Notes: generated by a model not told the origin, from the letters alone. A DNA stretch of 64,000 bases from Paenibacillus oryzisoli (GCF_001653565.1 NZ_LYPB01000072.1:121543-185542); one strand, 5' to 3'; numbered from the stretch's first letter, positions 1 to 9,998 are shown. A program made the numbers and translations.

Positions 1-48
1 CAATTGAACCTGCTCAAAGAGAAATTAAACGGTCCGACTGCTGAATAG
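1..48 (+). CDS. C-terminal tail of an upstream gene (partial)
   Basis: The window opens inside a reading frame that ends at a TAG at 46-48 and would encode a tail reading QLNLLKEKLNGPTAE. It is followed 24 bases later by a strong intrinsic terminator, as expected for the end of a gene. A second frame is also open to a TGA at 42-44, so the frame choice is only probable. Nothing can be said about function from 15 residues. Confidence 0.45.
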   Translation, partial: QLNLLKEKLNGPTAE

Positions 49-72
49 CAGCTTGGATAGTGAAGTGCGGAA

Positions 73-97
73 AGCCCCTCCTGGTGAGGGGCTTTTT
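73..97 (+). terminator. Rho-independent terminator
   Basis: An 8-bp perfect stem (AGCCCCTC / GAGGGGCT) with a 5-base loop runs into TTTTT. It ends the upstream partial gene and isolates the two-component operon that follows. Confidence 0.9.
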
Positions 98-225
98 CCT
101 GTGTACGGGCAGATTGTTGCTTCAAGCTCGTTAACGTGTACAATTAACTATAAAATCCGACAGAGACCGATACATTGTTCAATCCAGAAGTGGGAAGCTA
201 TGTATAGTCCACAAAGGAGTCAGTC

Positions 226-1776
226 ATGGAGACGTATTGCAAGGTATTAATAGTTGATGATGAGATGCTAGTACGTCAAGGAATCAGGCACCTGCTCGAT
301 TGGGAAAGCGAAGGATTCCAGATCGTCGGTGAAGCTTCTAACGGCCAGGATGCACTTGACATGGTCAAGCGACTCGAACCCAATTTGATCCTGACGGATA
401 TTGTTATGCCGGTCATGAGTGGAGAGGAATTGGTCCGAGTTGTGAAAGGCCTATATCCGGAGATCGAAATCGTAGTGCTCAGTTCCTACGGTGAATTTGA
501 GTATGTCCGCTCTACGTTTCAGAACGGTGTAGCTGATTATTTATTAAAGCCTAAATTAGACGCGAACTCGCTGTTAGCTGTATTGAAGAAGACTGTACAG
601 GGGATGCCGGCCTTTCGACACATGGAATTTAGGAATGATAAGGGGCAGTCTGTCGATTACGTATTGGACAAGCTGATTTCTGGCTATGCCATGGAGATAG
701 ATAGTGCGGAGATGGGCACGCAATTCCCATATCCTTGTTTTATTTTATTCGTTGCAGATATACAAGAGAGCTCATCCTCTTCGTTGATGAAGCGAAACGA
801 GGAATGGATCGAAACCTTGCTGAAAGGATTGGTTCAGGATGCGGGGCAGCCATTTATCATTCGTCGTCTTTCCCATCAAGACAGCCATATCCGGTTTTTG
901 CTGAATACAGAGGATGCTGGCAGAATGGATGCCATTCATGTAGGTGAACAAGTGGTGGATGCTGGCGTGAGAGGGGGCTCCTCATTCTATGTGGCGCTTA
1001 GTCAAAGCTTCAAGAGAGTCGAAGAGCTTCATGACGTGTATACGCAGGATATTCTCAAAGTGCTGGATCATCGATTCTTTCTATCGGATCAACAACTGCT
1101 CTTCGCTGATGAACTGATGGAACAGGAAGAGAATAGTGATACGTTTGATTCAGAAGCATTTGCGGCCGAACTGAATCATCAAGATTTTCAAGAAGCTTTT
1201 GAGCGTCTTAGCCGTTATGTAGCGTCCATGCCTGGCAGGTTGGATACGGATATGTTCGAGTTTAAATCTTTTCTAGGCCACAGCCTATTTAATATTATTG
1301 TCGCTTTACTGCACTTTCACTATGAGGCTAGGACGCTGGATGAAGCGAAGTATGAGTATTTCCGTGCCATTCATGAAGCCAAGCATATCGGGGAAGTGCG
1401 TGCTCTTCTAGCTAAGTTTCTCAATGAGGCGACAGACTGTGTGACAGGCAACAAAACGAGCGCTCCAGGTATACAAAAGATTCTAATGTATTTGGATGAA
1501 CATTTTACGGAACCGCTGACGTTGACAGAAGTAGCCAAACAGTTTCATTTCAACCCTTCTTACCTATCCAATTATTTCACCATTCATAATAAAGAAGGCT
1601 TCAATGAGTATTTGAATCGTATTCGGATTGAGCGTGCGTGTGAATTACTAAGAGATACCTCGCAGATGTCGATTTCAGAAATCAGCGCGCTTGTTGGCTA
1701 CTCCGATCATAGTTACTTCACGAAGGTGTTTCGCAAGTTGATGGGGACTTCACCAAGCCACTATCGCAAAAAATGA
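226..1776 (+). CDS. YesN-like response regulator, AraC-type output
   Basis: Two-component response regulator of 516 residues. The N-terminal receiver (about residues 5-125) shows the acidic pair D11-D12, the phosphoacceptor D58 in LILTDIVMP, and the conserved lysine K108. A long linker leads to two AraC-type helix-turn-helix motifs at about 415-515, ending GYSDHSYFTKVFRKLMGTSP, which is the YesN/CheY-AraC family arrangement. The ATG has AAAGGAG at 212-218. The stop overlaps the start of the histidine kinase by ATGA, so the two are translationally coupled. It probably activates the adjoining sugar-transport and beta-galactosidase genes in response to an extracellular sugar seen by the kinase; that target assignment is inferred from position. 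Confidence 0.93.
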   Translation: METYCKVLIVDDEMLVRQGIRHLLDWESEGFQIVGEASNGQDALDMVKRLEPNLILTDIVMPVMSGEELVRVVKGLYPEIEIVVLSSYGEFEYVRSTFQNGVADYLLKPKLDANSLLAVLKKTVQGMPAFRHMEFRNDKGQSVDYVLDKLISGYAMEIDSAEMGTQFPYPCFILFVADIQESSSSSLMKRNEEWIETLLKGLVQDAGQPFIIRRLSHQDSHIRFLLNTEDAGRMDAIHVGEQVVDAGVRGGSSFYVALSQSFKRVEELHDVYTQDILKVLDHRFFLSDQQLLFADELMEQEENSDTFDSEAFAAELNHQDFQEAFERLSRYVASMPGRLDTDMFEFKSFLGHSLFNIIVALLHFHYEARTLDEAKYEYFRAIHEAKHIGEVRALLAKFLNEATDCVTGNKTSAPGIQKILMYLDEHFTEPLTLTEVAKQFHFNPSYLSNYFTIHNKEGFNEYLNRIRIERACELLRDTSQMSISEISALVGYSDHSYFTKVFRKLMGTSPSHYRKK

Positions 1777-3578
1777 AGATGAAGGGAATCATAGGACGTA
1801 TGGGGGCATGGTTAAGAAAAATCGCCGATCAAAGTTTATTCAGTAAGTTGTTCCTTGTCATGGTACTCAGCATGATTACGGTTACGGTGGCTACCTCGTG
1901 GGTTACCGTACAAATGTCAGAGAAGCTATTCGTACATACCTTTAGTATCACGAATTCCAAAATCATTGAACAGATTAAAAGCGGTCTGGAATCCATTCAT
2001 TATTCGAATGTAAATATTGTCATTAACGCCGCCCAAAGTGGGGCGATTAAACGATTTCTAACGGAAGGAGATACCGATTCGGTAACCAACTACAAAGTGA
2101 CCTTCGACATGAGTGAACAGATGAGAAGAATCCAGTTGGGGATCGGTGCCAAGAACATCGGGATGATCATTTCGGGTGTCAATGGCAAAAGCTATATAAG
2201 TGACCGTACCTACTGGTCCGGTTCTTTGGCAGATTTAGAGGGAAATCCGGTTACACGAGCGTCGCGTGAGCAGCAAGGACGGTTGTTGTACAGCTACTTG
2301 GGTGAAGCAGCGCCGAGTAGTGGAGATCAAGGTGTGGTTGCCACGAAAGCGCTGATCGATCCTGTCAGTCAAGAGGGGTACGGCCAGCTGTATATCATCC
2401 AGAAAGAAAGCGATGTAAGATCCATCTATGCTAGTTTTACAAGTGATGGGAATGATGTGATGATCTTGGATCGTCAGGGGCTGATCGTTTCAAGCAATCG
2501 AGTCGAGCTGATCGGTACGACATCGAAAGAGCTCTTAGGCAGTGCCCAGAAGATTCAGCAGCAGGGCCTGGCTCAGGATGAAATGAAGATGTTCGATAAG
2601 GACGTCATCGTGTTAGCCGGAGATTTGCCCTTGTATGACTTTTACATCATGAATGTCATTGATAAAAAATTGACACTAGGTCAAATGCTTAATCGAAAAG
2701 CGATTTTCTTCATTGTCGCGGGCATCGTGATTATTGCCGTGCTCATTGTATATGTGATCACCCGGCGATTAACGCTTTCGTTGCGAAGGCTTGTTAAGAA
2801 AATGTCTACAGTGACGAAGGAGAACTTCCACAATTATATGGCGGTAACGGGGACCTACGAGACAAGGGAACTTAGTAGATCTTTCAATTTTATGCTCGAT
2901 GAATTAAATGATTATATTAGCCAGCTTGTGGATACGCAGAAAGAGCAGCGTAAGGCAGAACTAGCCGCGCTGCAGCAGCAGATTAACCCGCATTTTCTAT
3001 ATAACACGCTGGCCTCTGTGAACATTCTTGTCAAGCGAGGGAGCCAAGAGACGGCCACCCAAACGATTCATGCGCTCATTTCTCTCCTGCAGAATACCAT
3101 CAGCAATGTCAAAGAAACGATTCCTGTTGTGCAGGAATTGGTGAATTTAAAACATTATGTGTTCATTAATCAGATTCGTTATGGCCAAGGGATTAAGGTC
3201 GATTACTTTATTTCACCGGACTGCATGCCTGCACAAGTGCCTAATTTGATGCTGCAACCTTTTATCGAGAATGCTTTTTTTCATGCTTTTAATAAGAAAG
3301 GCACAGGATATATCTATGTCATCATCACGAAGGAGAGGGATACGCTGCTCTGTGAAGTTGTTGATAATGGGGATGGCATGGAACTTTCGAGTCAGGAAGA
3401 TGAGATACCGAATCCCACAAGCGCAAGGCAATTGTTCACAGGAATTGGTATTCGTAATGTGCACGATCGCTTAGTTCTTTTGTACGGAGAAGAATACGGA
3501 GTTGCCATAACAAGCACGTTGGGACAAGGAACCAAAATATCGATTACCCTTCCATGGCGGACAGAACAATACACATAG
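1773..3578 (+). CDS. YesM-like sensor histidine kinase
   Basis: Membrane histidine kinase of 601 residues, partner of the preceding regulator. It has an N-terminal transmembrane helix (about 22-42), an extracellular sensor of roughly 260 residues, a second helix (about 308-330), a HAMP segment, and a His_kinase domain with the phosphoacceptor H407 in QQINPHFLYNTL. An N-box follows (LMLQPFIENAFFHAF) and then a G-box (GIGIRNVHDRL) of the ATPase domain. Its start overlaps the regulator's stop as ATGA. This layout is the standard one for sugar-responsive YesMN systems beside CUT1 transporters; the ligand is unknown. Confidence 0.93.
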   Translation: MKMKGIIGRMGAWLRKIADQSLFSKLFLVMVLSMITVTVATSWVTVQMSEKLFVHTFSITNSKIIEQIKSGLESIHYSNVNIVINAAQSGAIKRFLTEGDTDSVTNYKVTFDMSEQMRRIQLGIGAKNIGMIISGVNGKSYISDRTYWSGSLADLEGNPVTRASREQQGRLLYSYLGEAAPSSGDQGVVATKALIDPVSQEGYGQLYIIQKESDVRSIYASFTSDGNDVMILDRQGLIVSSNRVELIGTTSKELLGSAQKIQQQGLAQDEMKMFDKDVIVLAGDLPLYDFYIMNVIDKKLTLGQMLNRKAIFFIVAGIVIIAVLIVYVITRRLTLSLRRLVKKMSTVTKENFHNYMAVTGTYETRELSRSFNFMLDELNDYISQLVDTQKEQRKAELAALQQQINPHFLYNTLASVNILVKRGSQETATQTIHALISLLQNTISNVKETIPVVQELVNLKHYVFINQIRYGQGIKVDYFISPDCMPAQVPNLMLQPFIENAFFHAFNKKGTGYIYVIITKERDTLLCEVVDNGDGMELSSQEDEIPNPTSARQLFTGIGIRNVHDRLVLLYGEEYGVAITSTLGQGTKISITLPWRTEQYT

Positions 3579-3721
3579 AAGTATAAAAAACTAAAATAAA
3601 TACAAAATATAAAAATAATACAAATGACCAAGGGAGGAAGGGATTGCAGATACAATAAAAACGCTAATTTCAGTAAATATCGTTCTAACAAGACGATTTG
3701 CCCAAATGATATTATCTATAA

Positions 3722-3733
3722 GTAAGCACTTAC
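3722..3733. promoter_or_regulatory. Short dyad upstream of the sugar-binding protein
   Basis: A perfect 5-bp dyad with a 2-bp centre (GTAAG CA CTTAC) lies 25 bp before the binding-protein start in an AT-rich 180-bp gap. The position suits an operator for the YesN-like regulator, but this is only a guess. I could not identify a convincing -35/-10 pair here. Confidence 0.25.
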
Positions 3734-3758
3734 AAATTCAAATCATCAGGGGGATCAT

Positions 3759-5066
3759 ATGAAGAAGCAAATTTCTACGGTTTTACTTGCAAGTTTTATG
3801 CTTTTGGCGGCATGTTCAAGTAATTCGTCAGATACATCATCGACGACTACGCCTAGCGGCGGTGCTGCTAGCACGAGTAAAGAAATTACGGTTTGGGCTT
3901 GGGATAAGAACTTTAATATCGCGGCTATGAACTTAGCGAAAGACGCTTATGCGAAAGATCATCCTGATGTGAAAATCAATGTTGTCGAATATGCACAAGA
4001 TGACATTATTCAAAAGATGAACACGGGTTTGAACTCCGGTTCAAAGTCAGGCCTGCCTAACGTTGTATTGATTGAAGATTACCGTGCACAGAGCTTCTTG
4101 AAAACATATCCAGATGCATTCGCTGATATGTCCGCATCCATTAAAGCTTCGGATTTCGCTGAGTACAAGTTAGGTCCAACAAGTTTGAACGGTAAACAAT
4201 ACGGTGTACCGTTTGACTCCGGTGTAACTGGTCTATATGTACGCAGAGATTATTTGGAACAAGCTGGCTATAAAGTCGATGATCTGAAAAATATTGACTG
4301 GCAGAAATTCATTGAAGTCGGTAAAGCGGTTAAAGCCAAAACAGGGAAAGACTTGCTCACACAAGATCCTAATGACCTTGGTTTAATCCGTATGATGATT
4401 CAATCGGGTGGCGCTTGGTATCTGAAAAGTGATGGTACAACACCCGATCTGAAAGATAACGCAGTATTGAAAGAAGCTTTTGAGACATACAAAGAAATCA
4501 TGAACGCGAACATTGTTAAAATCAATTCGGATTGGAATTCCTTCCTAGCTGGTTTCAACAGCGGCGCAGTTGCTTCTGTTCCGACAGGTAACTGGATTAC
4601 ACCTTCGATTAAGTCACAAGCGGATCAATCCGGTAAATGGGCAGTTGTTCCTTTTCCTAAGTTGAAGAATACTGCTACTTCCGTTAATGCATCTAACCTT
4701 GGGGGAAGCTCCTGGTATGTATTGAACTCCACTGGTAAAGATACAGCAGCTGATTTCCTTGGTAAAACACTTGGTTCTGATGTGAATTTGTATCAGAAAT
4801 TAGTGACTGACGTAGGGGTTGTCGGTACTTATAAACCTGCTGCGCAAGGTGAAGCTTATACGAAAGCCGACGATTTCTTCGGAGGTCAAAAGGTGATTTC
4901 TGATTTCGCAACATGGACGGCTCAAATTCCTAAAGTCAACTATGGTCTGCATACGTATGCGATTGAAGATATTCTCAAAGTTGAGATGCAAAACTACCTG
5001 AAGGGCAAAGACATCGCGAAAGTATTCAGTGATGCTCAATCCCAAGCGGAATCCCAACTTAAGTAA
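3759..5066 (+). CDS. ABC sugar-binding lipoprotein (CUT1 family)
   Basis: Extracellular solute-binding protein family 1, 435 residues. It begins with a lipoprotein signal peptide whose lipobox LAAC places the lipidated cysteine at residue 19, followed by a Ser/Thr/Gly-rich tether and then the periplasmic-binding fold (starting EITVWAWDKNFN). The start has GGGGGAT at about 3748-3754. It delivers a sugar or oligosaccharide to the two permeases encoded next. The beta-galactosidase at the end of the operon suggests a beta-galactoside, for example lactose or galacto-oligosaccharides, but the ligand is not readable from sequence. Confidence 0.92.
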   Translation: MKKQISTVLLASFMLLAACSSNSSDTSSTTTPSGGAASTSKEITVWAWDKNFNIAAMNLAKDAYAKDHPDVKINVVEYAQDDIIQKMNTGLNSGSKSGLPNVVLIEDYRAQSFLKTYPDAFADMSASIKASDFAEYKLGPTSLNGKQYGVPFDSGVTGLYVRRDYLEQAGYKVDDLKNIDWQKFIEVGKAVKAKTGKDLLTQDPNDLGLIRMMIQSGGAWYLKSDGTTPDLKDNAVLKEAFETYKEIMNANIVKINSDWNSFLAGFNSGAVASVPTGNWITPSIKSQADQSGKWAVVPFPKLKNTATSVNASNLGGSSWYVLNSTGKDTAADFLGKTLGSDVNLYQKLVTDVGVVGTYKPAAQGEAYTKADDFFGGQKVISDFATWTAQIPKVNYGLHTYAIEDILKVEMQNYLKGKDIAKVFSDAQSQAESQLK

Positions 5067-5090
5067 GTTTCTCTTCCCATTACCCTATGG

Positions 5091-5148
5091 AACGCTGACC
5101 TCTGAATTGCGAAATATGCAAAGCAGGGGGACAGCGTTTCGATTTTTC
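5091..5148 (+). terminator. Possible attenuating hairpin after the binding-protein gene
   Basis: AACGCTG at 5091-5097 can pair with CAGCGTT at 5132-5138 across a 34-base loop, followed by ATTTTT. A partial terminator between a binding-protein gene and its permeases is common and would keep the binding protein in excess. The long loop keeps confidence low. Confidence 0.35.
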
Positions 5149-5178
5149 ATCGTAAATAATGGAAGGATTTGAAATCTA

Positions 5179-6057
5179 ATGAATTACTCGATGCGTAGCC
5201 GTGCAAAGCTTACGGGATGGCTGTTTATCGCTATTGCCGTATTGATGATATGTTTGTTTTACTTCTATCCCATGATTCAGGCATTGCTGCTATCCTTTAA
5301 GACAGGCGCGGGTGCTAATCTACATTTCAACGGGATCAGCAACTATAAGCGGCTCTTTAGCGATAAGACCTTCCTGACCGCCGTTAAGAATACGTTTATC
5401 TATTTGATTATCCAAGTGCCGGTCATGATCATTCTGTCGATGATGATTTCCGTATTGTTAAATGATAGCAAGCTTCGTTTCAAAGGTTTTTTCCGTACAG
5501 CGATTTTCTTGCCTTGCGTAACTTCACTTGTTGCCTACTCGGTTGTTTTCAAATACTTGTTTGGCAACGATGGTCTAATCAATATGGCTTTAATTAAGAT
5601 TCACCTGATTTCACAGCCTATCGCATGGATTTCCGATCCTTTCTGGGCGAAAATTACGATTATCCTTGCCATTACATGGCGCTGGACTGGATATAATATG
5701 ATTTTCTTCCTTTCCGCTTTGCAGAATATTGATAGCTCGATTTATGAAGCAGCTCGTATTGATGGAGCTTCTCCGGTTAAACAGTTTTTCCATATTACGT
5801 TCCCAATGCTTAAACCCATTGTTCTCTTCACGTCCATTACTTCGACAATTGGTACTTTGCAATTGTTCGACGAGATTATGAATATTACGAAGGGTGGACC
5901 AGGTAATGCTACCCTCTCCATATCGCAATACATCTACAATCTTTCCTTTAAGTACACACCTGATTTTGGCTATGCAGCAACAGTGTCCTACTCGGTTGTT
6001 GTCATGATCATTGTGTTATCTGTCCTTCAAATCAAATTGGCGGGTGATAAAAAATGA
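5179..6057 (+). CDS. ABC sugar transporter permease (MalF/UgpA-like)
   Basis: Inner-membrane subunit of 292 residues with six predicted membrane segments, the first at about 12-32. The EAA loop that contacts the ATPase is visible as EAARIDGASPVKQFF near residue 190. GGAAGGA lies 12 bp before the ATG. It overlaps the second permease by ATGA. No nucleotide-binding subunit is encoded in the operon, as is usual for Firmicute CUT1 operons that borrow a shared MsmX-type ATPase. Confidence 0.93.
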   Translation: MNYSMRSRAKLTGWLFIAIAVLMICLFYFYPMIQALLLSFKTGAGANLHFNGISNYKRLFSDKTFLTAVKNTFIYLIIQVPVMIILSMMISVLLNDSKLRFKGFFRTAIFLPCVTSLVAYSVVFKYLFGNDGLINMALIKIHLISQPIAWISDPFWAKITIILAITWRWTGYNMIFFLSALQNIDSSIYEAARIDGASPVKQFFHITFPMLKPIVLFTSITSTIGTLQLFDEIMNITKGGPGNATLSISQYIYNLSFKYTPDFGYAATVSYSVVVMIIVLSVLQIKLAGDKK

Positions 6058-6878
6058 TAGCTCTAAGACGTACAATCATCTATGTTTTCCTTACGGCTGT
6101 GGCGATAATATCCATCTTCCCATTCCTGTGGATGGTTATCAGTTCCACGAATCTGTCTGTCGACGTTACGCAGGGCCGGATGCTGCCAGGATCGCATTTC
6201 ATGGATAATTTTCATAAATTAACAGAATCAATTAATCTCATTCCTGCACTGTGGAATTCCCTGAAGATCTCGTTAACGACAACCATCTTAGCCTTATTAG
6301 TGGCTTCGCTGGCGGGCTATGCCTTCGAAATTTATCAAAGCAAAGCTAAGGACATCGTGTTCAATCTGCTGCTGGTTTCCATGATGATTCCGTTCGCGGC
6401 GTTGATGGTTCCGCTTTACCAAATGTTTTCTAGCCTATCTAGTGCAGTACCCATTATTGGGATCAACACGATGAACGCAGTCGTCCTGCCGACTTTTACA
6501 ACAGCGTTTCTGATTTTCTTCTTCCGTCAAAGCACGAAAATGTTTGCGAGGGAGCTGCTGGAAGCTGGGCGTATTGATGGATTGACAGAGTTAGGGTTGT
6601 TCTTCCGTGTGTACATGCCAACGATGAAAACAACATATTCAGCTGCCGCTATCATTACCTTCATGTCGAGCTGGAACAATTACTTGTGGCCGCTGATTGT
6701 CTTGCAAACACCAGAGAAACGAACTATCCCATTGCTAATATCCAACTTGGGATCAAGTTACTCACCGGATTTCGGGGTGATCATGACCGCTATTGTGATC
6801 TCAACACTGCCGACGGCGCTCGTATTTTTCTTAATGCAGAAACAATTTGTTGCCGGTATGGTAGGTTCTGTAAAATAG
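6054..6878 (+). CDS. ABC sugar transporter permease (MalG/UgpE-like)
   Basis: Second inner-membrane subunit, 274 residues, six membrane segments, with the EAA-type loop LLEAGRIDGLTELGLFFRV. It starts inside the stop of the first permease (ATGA), so translation is coupled. The C-terminal QKQFVAGMVGSVK is the typical MalG-family ending. It forms the translocation channel with the upstream permease. Confidence 0.93.
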   Translation: MIALRRTIIYVFLTAVAIISIFPFLWMVISSTNLSVDVTQGRMLPGSHFMDNFHKLTESINLIPALWNSLKISLTTTILALLVASLAGYAFEIYQSKAKDIVFNLLLVSMMIPFAALMVPLYQMFSSLSSAVPIIGINTMNAVVLPTFTTAFLIFFFRQSTKMFARELLEAGRIDGLTELGLFFRVYMPTMKTTYSAAAIITFMSSWNNYLWPLIVLQTPEKRTIPLLISNLGSSYSPDFGVIMTAIVISTLPTALVFFLMQKQFVAGMVGSVK

Positions 6879-6889
6879 TATGCAATTAG

Positions 6890-6914
6890 AGACCCTTCGT
6901 GGGTCTTATTTTTT
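6890..6914 (+). terminator. Terminator or attenuator abutting the lacZ-type RBS
   Basis: AGACCC-TTCGT-GGGTCT followed by TATTTTTT. The T-run ends exactly where the GGGAGG ribosome binding site of the beta-galactosidase begins (6915-6920). It may therefore act as an attenuator rather than a full operon end. Confidence 0.75.
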
Positions 6915-6929
6915 GGGAGGCATAGAGAC

Positions 6930-9900
6930 ATGAAACATTCAGAACCAAGCCTTGATTGGCTGCAAGATGTACGAGTATTCAAAGTAAACCGGTTGGAAGC
7001 CCATTCGGATCATCGCTATTATCATACAATGGCATCTGCAGAGGCAGGTGCACCGATGGACATGCGGCACAGCTTGAACGGGCGCTGGCAATTCAGTTAT
7101 GCGGTTAACCCCGCAAGTCGTGTGCAATCATTTTATCAACTGGATTATAACTGCAACAGCTGGGAACATATCCAAGTCCCTGGTCATATCCAGCTGCAAG
7201 GCTGGGGGCAGCCGCAATATGTTAACACGATGTATCCGTGGGATGGTGTCGAGGCGCTTCGTCCTCCTCATATTTCACAAGAGCATAATCCAGTTGGCTC
7301 CTATGTGAAAAAATTTGATTTGCCAGATACGATGGTTGGCAAGCCTGTCTATATTTCGTTTCAAGGCGTCGAATCGGCCTTCTATGTCTGGTTGAACGGC
7401 AAATTTATCGGTTATAGCGAGGATAGCTTTACGCCTGCCGAGTTTGACTTAACCCCTCACATTCATGAAGGGGAGAATAAACTGGCTGTTGAGGTCTATC
7501 AGCGCAGCACTGGAAGCTGGTTGGAAGATCAGGATTTCTGGCGGATGTCGGGTATTTTCCGCGAGGTCTATTTGTACACGGTGCCTAACGTGCATGTCTG
7601 GGATATGCGTGTGAAGGCCGATTTGGATGATGCTTATGAGCAGGGGCTGCTGGAGATTGAACTCAAGCTTCGCAATGAACATGCGCAATCCGTTCGTGCT
7701 CAGCTTGACTTAAAGGATGCAGAAGGGCGTGTGATTCTCTCAGAAGAAGGGGAGTTTCGTGGAGGAAACTTAACGTTCAACCTTTCAGCAGGTTCTGTTC
7801 AGCCTTGGAGTGCGGAAATTCCTTATTTATACGCCGCTTGTATCTCGATCTACGATGAGAGCGGACACGTAGTGGAAGCCATTGTCCAGAAGGTAGGTTT
7901 CCGCCGTTTTGAAATGAAAGATAAGCTGATGTGCATTAATGGGAAACGTATTGTTTTCAAAGGTGTCAATCGACATGAATTTAACTCTCGCAGCGGGCGA
8001 GCGATTACGAAGCAGGATATGCTGTGGGATATTCAAACGCTGAAGCGCAGTAACATAAATTCAGTGAGGACGTCTCACTATCCCAATCAGACGCTTTGGT
8101 ATGAGCTTTGTGACGAGTACGGGGTCTATGTTATTGATGAAATGAATTTAGAGACGCATGGCTCATGGCAAAAGATGGGCGCTATTGAGCCGTCCTGGAA
8201 TATTCCAGGTAACGATATGCAGTGGCAAGACATCGTCATGGATCGCGCGATTTCGATGGTGGAGCGGGATAAGAATCATCCGTCGATTCTCATTTGGTCA
8301 TGTGGGAATGAGTCCTATGCGGGGCAAGTTATTCTTAATGTGTCTAACTATTTCCGCGAGACAGATCCTACGCGATTGGTTCACTACGAAGGAGTTTTCT
8401 ACGATCGTAATTATGGGGCGACCAGCGATATGGAAAGTCGCATGTATGCGAAGCCAGCGGATATTGAGGCCTATCTCAATAGTCAGCCTGATAAGCCGTA
8501 TCTGAGCTGCGAATACATGCATGCCATGGGGAATTCCGTCGGCGGCCTTCATAAATACACGGAGCTTGAGAACAAATACCCGATGTATCAAGGTGGCTTT
8601 ATTTGGGATTATATCGACCAGGCAATTGTAAAAAAGGATCGGAACGGCCGTGAATTTTTGGCATATGGCGGTGATTTCAAGGATCGTCCAACCGATTACA
8701 GCTTCTGTGGCAATGGTCTTGTCTTTGCTGATCGTCAAATCACACCTAAAATGCAGGAAGTCAAATTCCTGTATCAGAATATCAAGCTAGAACCAACGCG
8801 TACTCATATTCGTATCGTGAACGAGAATTTATTTGCGAATACAGATGATGTGGTACTGCTGTACCGTCTTTTCCACGAGGGGAAAGAGATTGCTTCTGGG
8901 CAAGCGAATATCGAAGTCGAGGCGCAGAGTGAATTCAGCCTGCCGATTGAATTGCCGAATGCTGAAGGCACGCCGGGTGAGTACTGCATTCAAGCTTCTT
9001 TGGTGCTAAGAGAGGCTACGTTATGGGCTGATGCGGGATTAGAGATGGCTTTTGGAGAAACGACGTTCATGGTTGGGGCAAGTCGTCTGCATGAACGGCC
9101 ATCTGGCGAAGTCATCGTCGTTGAGGGTGATGTTAATATGAGCGTGACAGGGAAAGGTTTCATCGCTATTTTCTCAAAACAAGTAGGATCGCTCGTTTCG
9201 CTTCAATACGAGGGCCGCGAAATGATCGCGACGCCGCCCGCGCCTTTATTTTGGCGGGCAACGACGGATAATGATAAGGGCACAGCAATGAGCTTTACGG
9301 CCGGAGCTTGGTATGCTGCCAGTCTGGCGCGCAAATGCGTCAATTGGGAGATACGCCAAGAACAAGATTCTGCAACGGTTACTTTCGATTACAAGTTCAG
9401 CATTCACACGGATGTGTCCGTTCGCATCGCGTACACCGTATTAGCCAATGGCACGATTCGCGTGAATACGCAGTACAAGGGTGCCGCGGGTCTGCCCAAT
9501 TTGCCGATACTCGCTGTATCGTTCAAGATGTCTGCGGATTACAGTCAATCCGAGTGGTATGCGATGGGGCCAGAAGAAAACTATATCGACCGCAATTTCG
9601 GAGCTCGCTTAGGCGTATTCAGCCGGCAAGTAGAGCAATTGCCTACGCCTTACCTGGTTCCACAGGAATCTGGCAATCGTACGGGTGTCCGCCGCGTGAA
9701 TGTGACGGATGTGTCTGGCATCGGATTGTCGATTCAATCAGATCCATTAGCACCTGTAGAGTGCAATTTGTCTCCGTATACGGCATTTGAACTGGAGCAT
9801 GCGGATCATGCTTTCGAGTTGCCGGACGTTCATTACACAGTTGTTACCGTTGCGGGCAAACAAATGGGTGTTGGCGGCGATGACAGCTGGGGCGCACCAG

Positions 9901-9986
9901 TTCACCCTGAATATCAGATTTCAGCGGATCAAGAGCTGCAGTTTGAGTTCTTCTTGTCTAGTCGAAGCGTACCTACAGAAGCATAG
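6930..9986 (+). CDS. lacZ: GH2 beta-galactosidase, LacZ-type
   Basis: Glycoside hydrolase family 2 enzyme of 1018 residues, close to the 1023 of E. coli LacZ. It hydrolyses terminal beta-D-galactosides by a retaining mechanism in the cytoplasm (no signal peptide). The acid/base is E461 in WSCGNESYAG, the same number as in E. coli, and the nucleophile is E528 in LSCEYMHAMGNS. Other family blocks are present: NRHEF, DEMNLETHG, and the C-terminal small-chain domain ending in a YQ-rich sandwich. RBS GGGAGG at 6915-6920. It completes the transporter operon, so imported galactosides are presumably cleaved here. Confidence 0.95.
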   Translation: MKHSEPSLDWLQDVRVFKVNRLEAHSDHRYYHTMASAEAGAPMDMRHSLNGRWQFSYAVNPASRVQSFYQLDYNCNSWEHIQVPGHIQLQGWGQPQYVNTMYPWDGVEALRPPHISQEHNPVGSYVKKFDLPDTMVGKPVYISFQGVESAFYVWLNGKFIGYSEDSFTPAEFDLTPHIHEGENKLAVEVYQRSTGSWLEDQDFWRMSGIFREVYLYTVPNVHVWDMRVKADLDDAYEQGLLEIELKLRNEHAQSVRAQLDLKDAEGRVILSEEGEFRGGNLTFNLSAGSVQPWSAEIPYLYAACISIYDESGHVVEAIVQKVGFRRFEMKDKLMCINGKRIVFKGVNRHEFNSRSGRAITKQDMLWDIQTLKRSNINSVRTSHYPNQTLWYELCDEYGVYVIDEMNLETHGSWQKMGAIEPSWNIPGNDMQWQDIVMDRAISMVERDKNHPSILIWSCGNESYAGQVILNVSNYFRETDPTRLVHYEGVFYDRNYGATSDMESRMYAKPADIEAYLNSQPDKPYLSCEYMHAMGNSVGGLHKYTELENKYPMYQGGFIWDYIDQAIVKKDRNGREFLAYGGDFKDRPTDYSFCGNGLVFADRQITPKMQEVKFLYQNIKLEPTRTHIRIVNENLFANTDDVVLLYRLFHEGKEIASGQANIEVEAQSEFSLPIELPNAEGTPGEYCIQASLVLREATLWADAGLEMAFGETTFMVGASRLHERPSGEVIVVEGDVNMSVTGKGFIAIFSKQVGSLVSLQYEGREMIATPPAPLFWRATTDNDKGTAMSFTAGAWYAASLARKCVNWEIRQEQDSATVTFDYKFSIHTDVSVRIAYTVLANGTIRVNTQYKGAAGLPNLPILAVSFKMSADYSQSEWYAMGPEENYIDRNFGARLGVFSRQVEQLPTPYLVPQESGNRTGVRRVNVTDVSGIGLSIQSDPLAPVECNLSPYTAFELEHADHAFELPDVHYTVVTVAGKQMGVGGDDSWGAPVHPEYQISADQELQFEFFLSSRSVPTEA

Positions 9987-9998
9987 AATGAGTGAAAG

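Noticed and set aside
53..250. 65-codon frame before the response regulator
   Set aside because: It spans the terminator at 73-97, lacks an RBS and overlaps the regulator start in another frame.
8298..8738. 146-codon minus-strand frame within lacZ
   Set aside because: It lies opposite the catalytic region with conserved GH2 motifs; no RBS.
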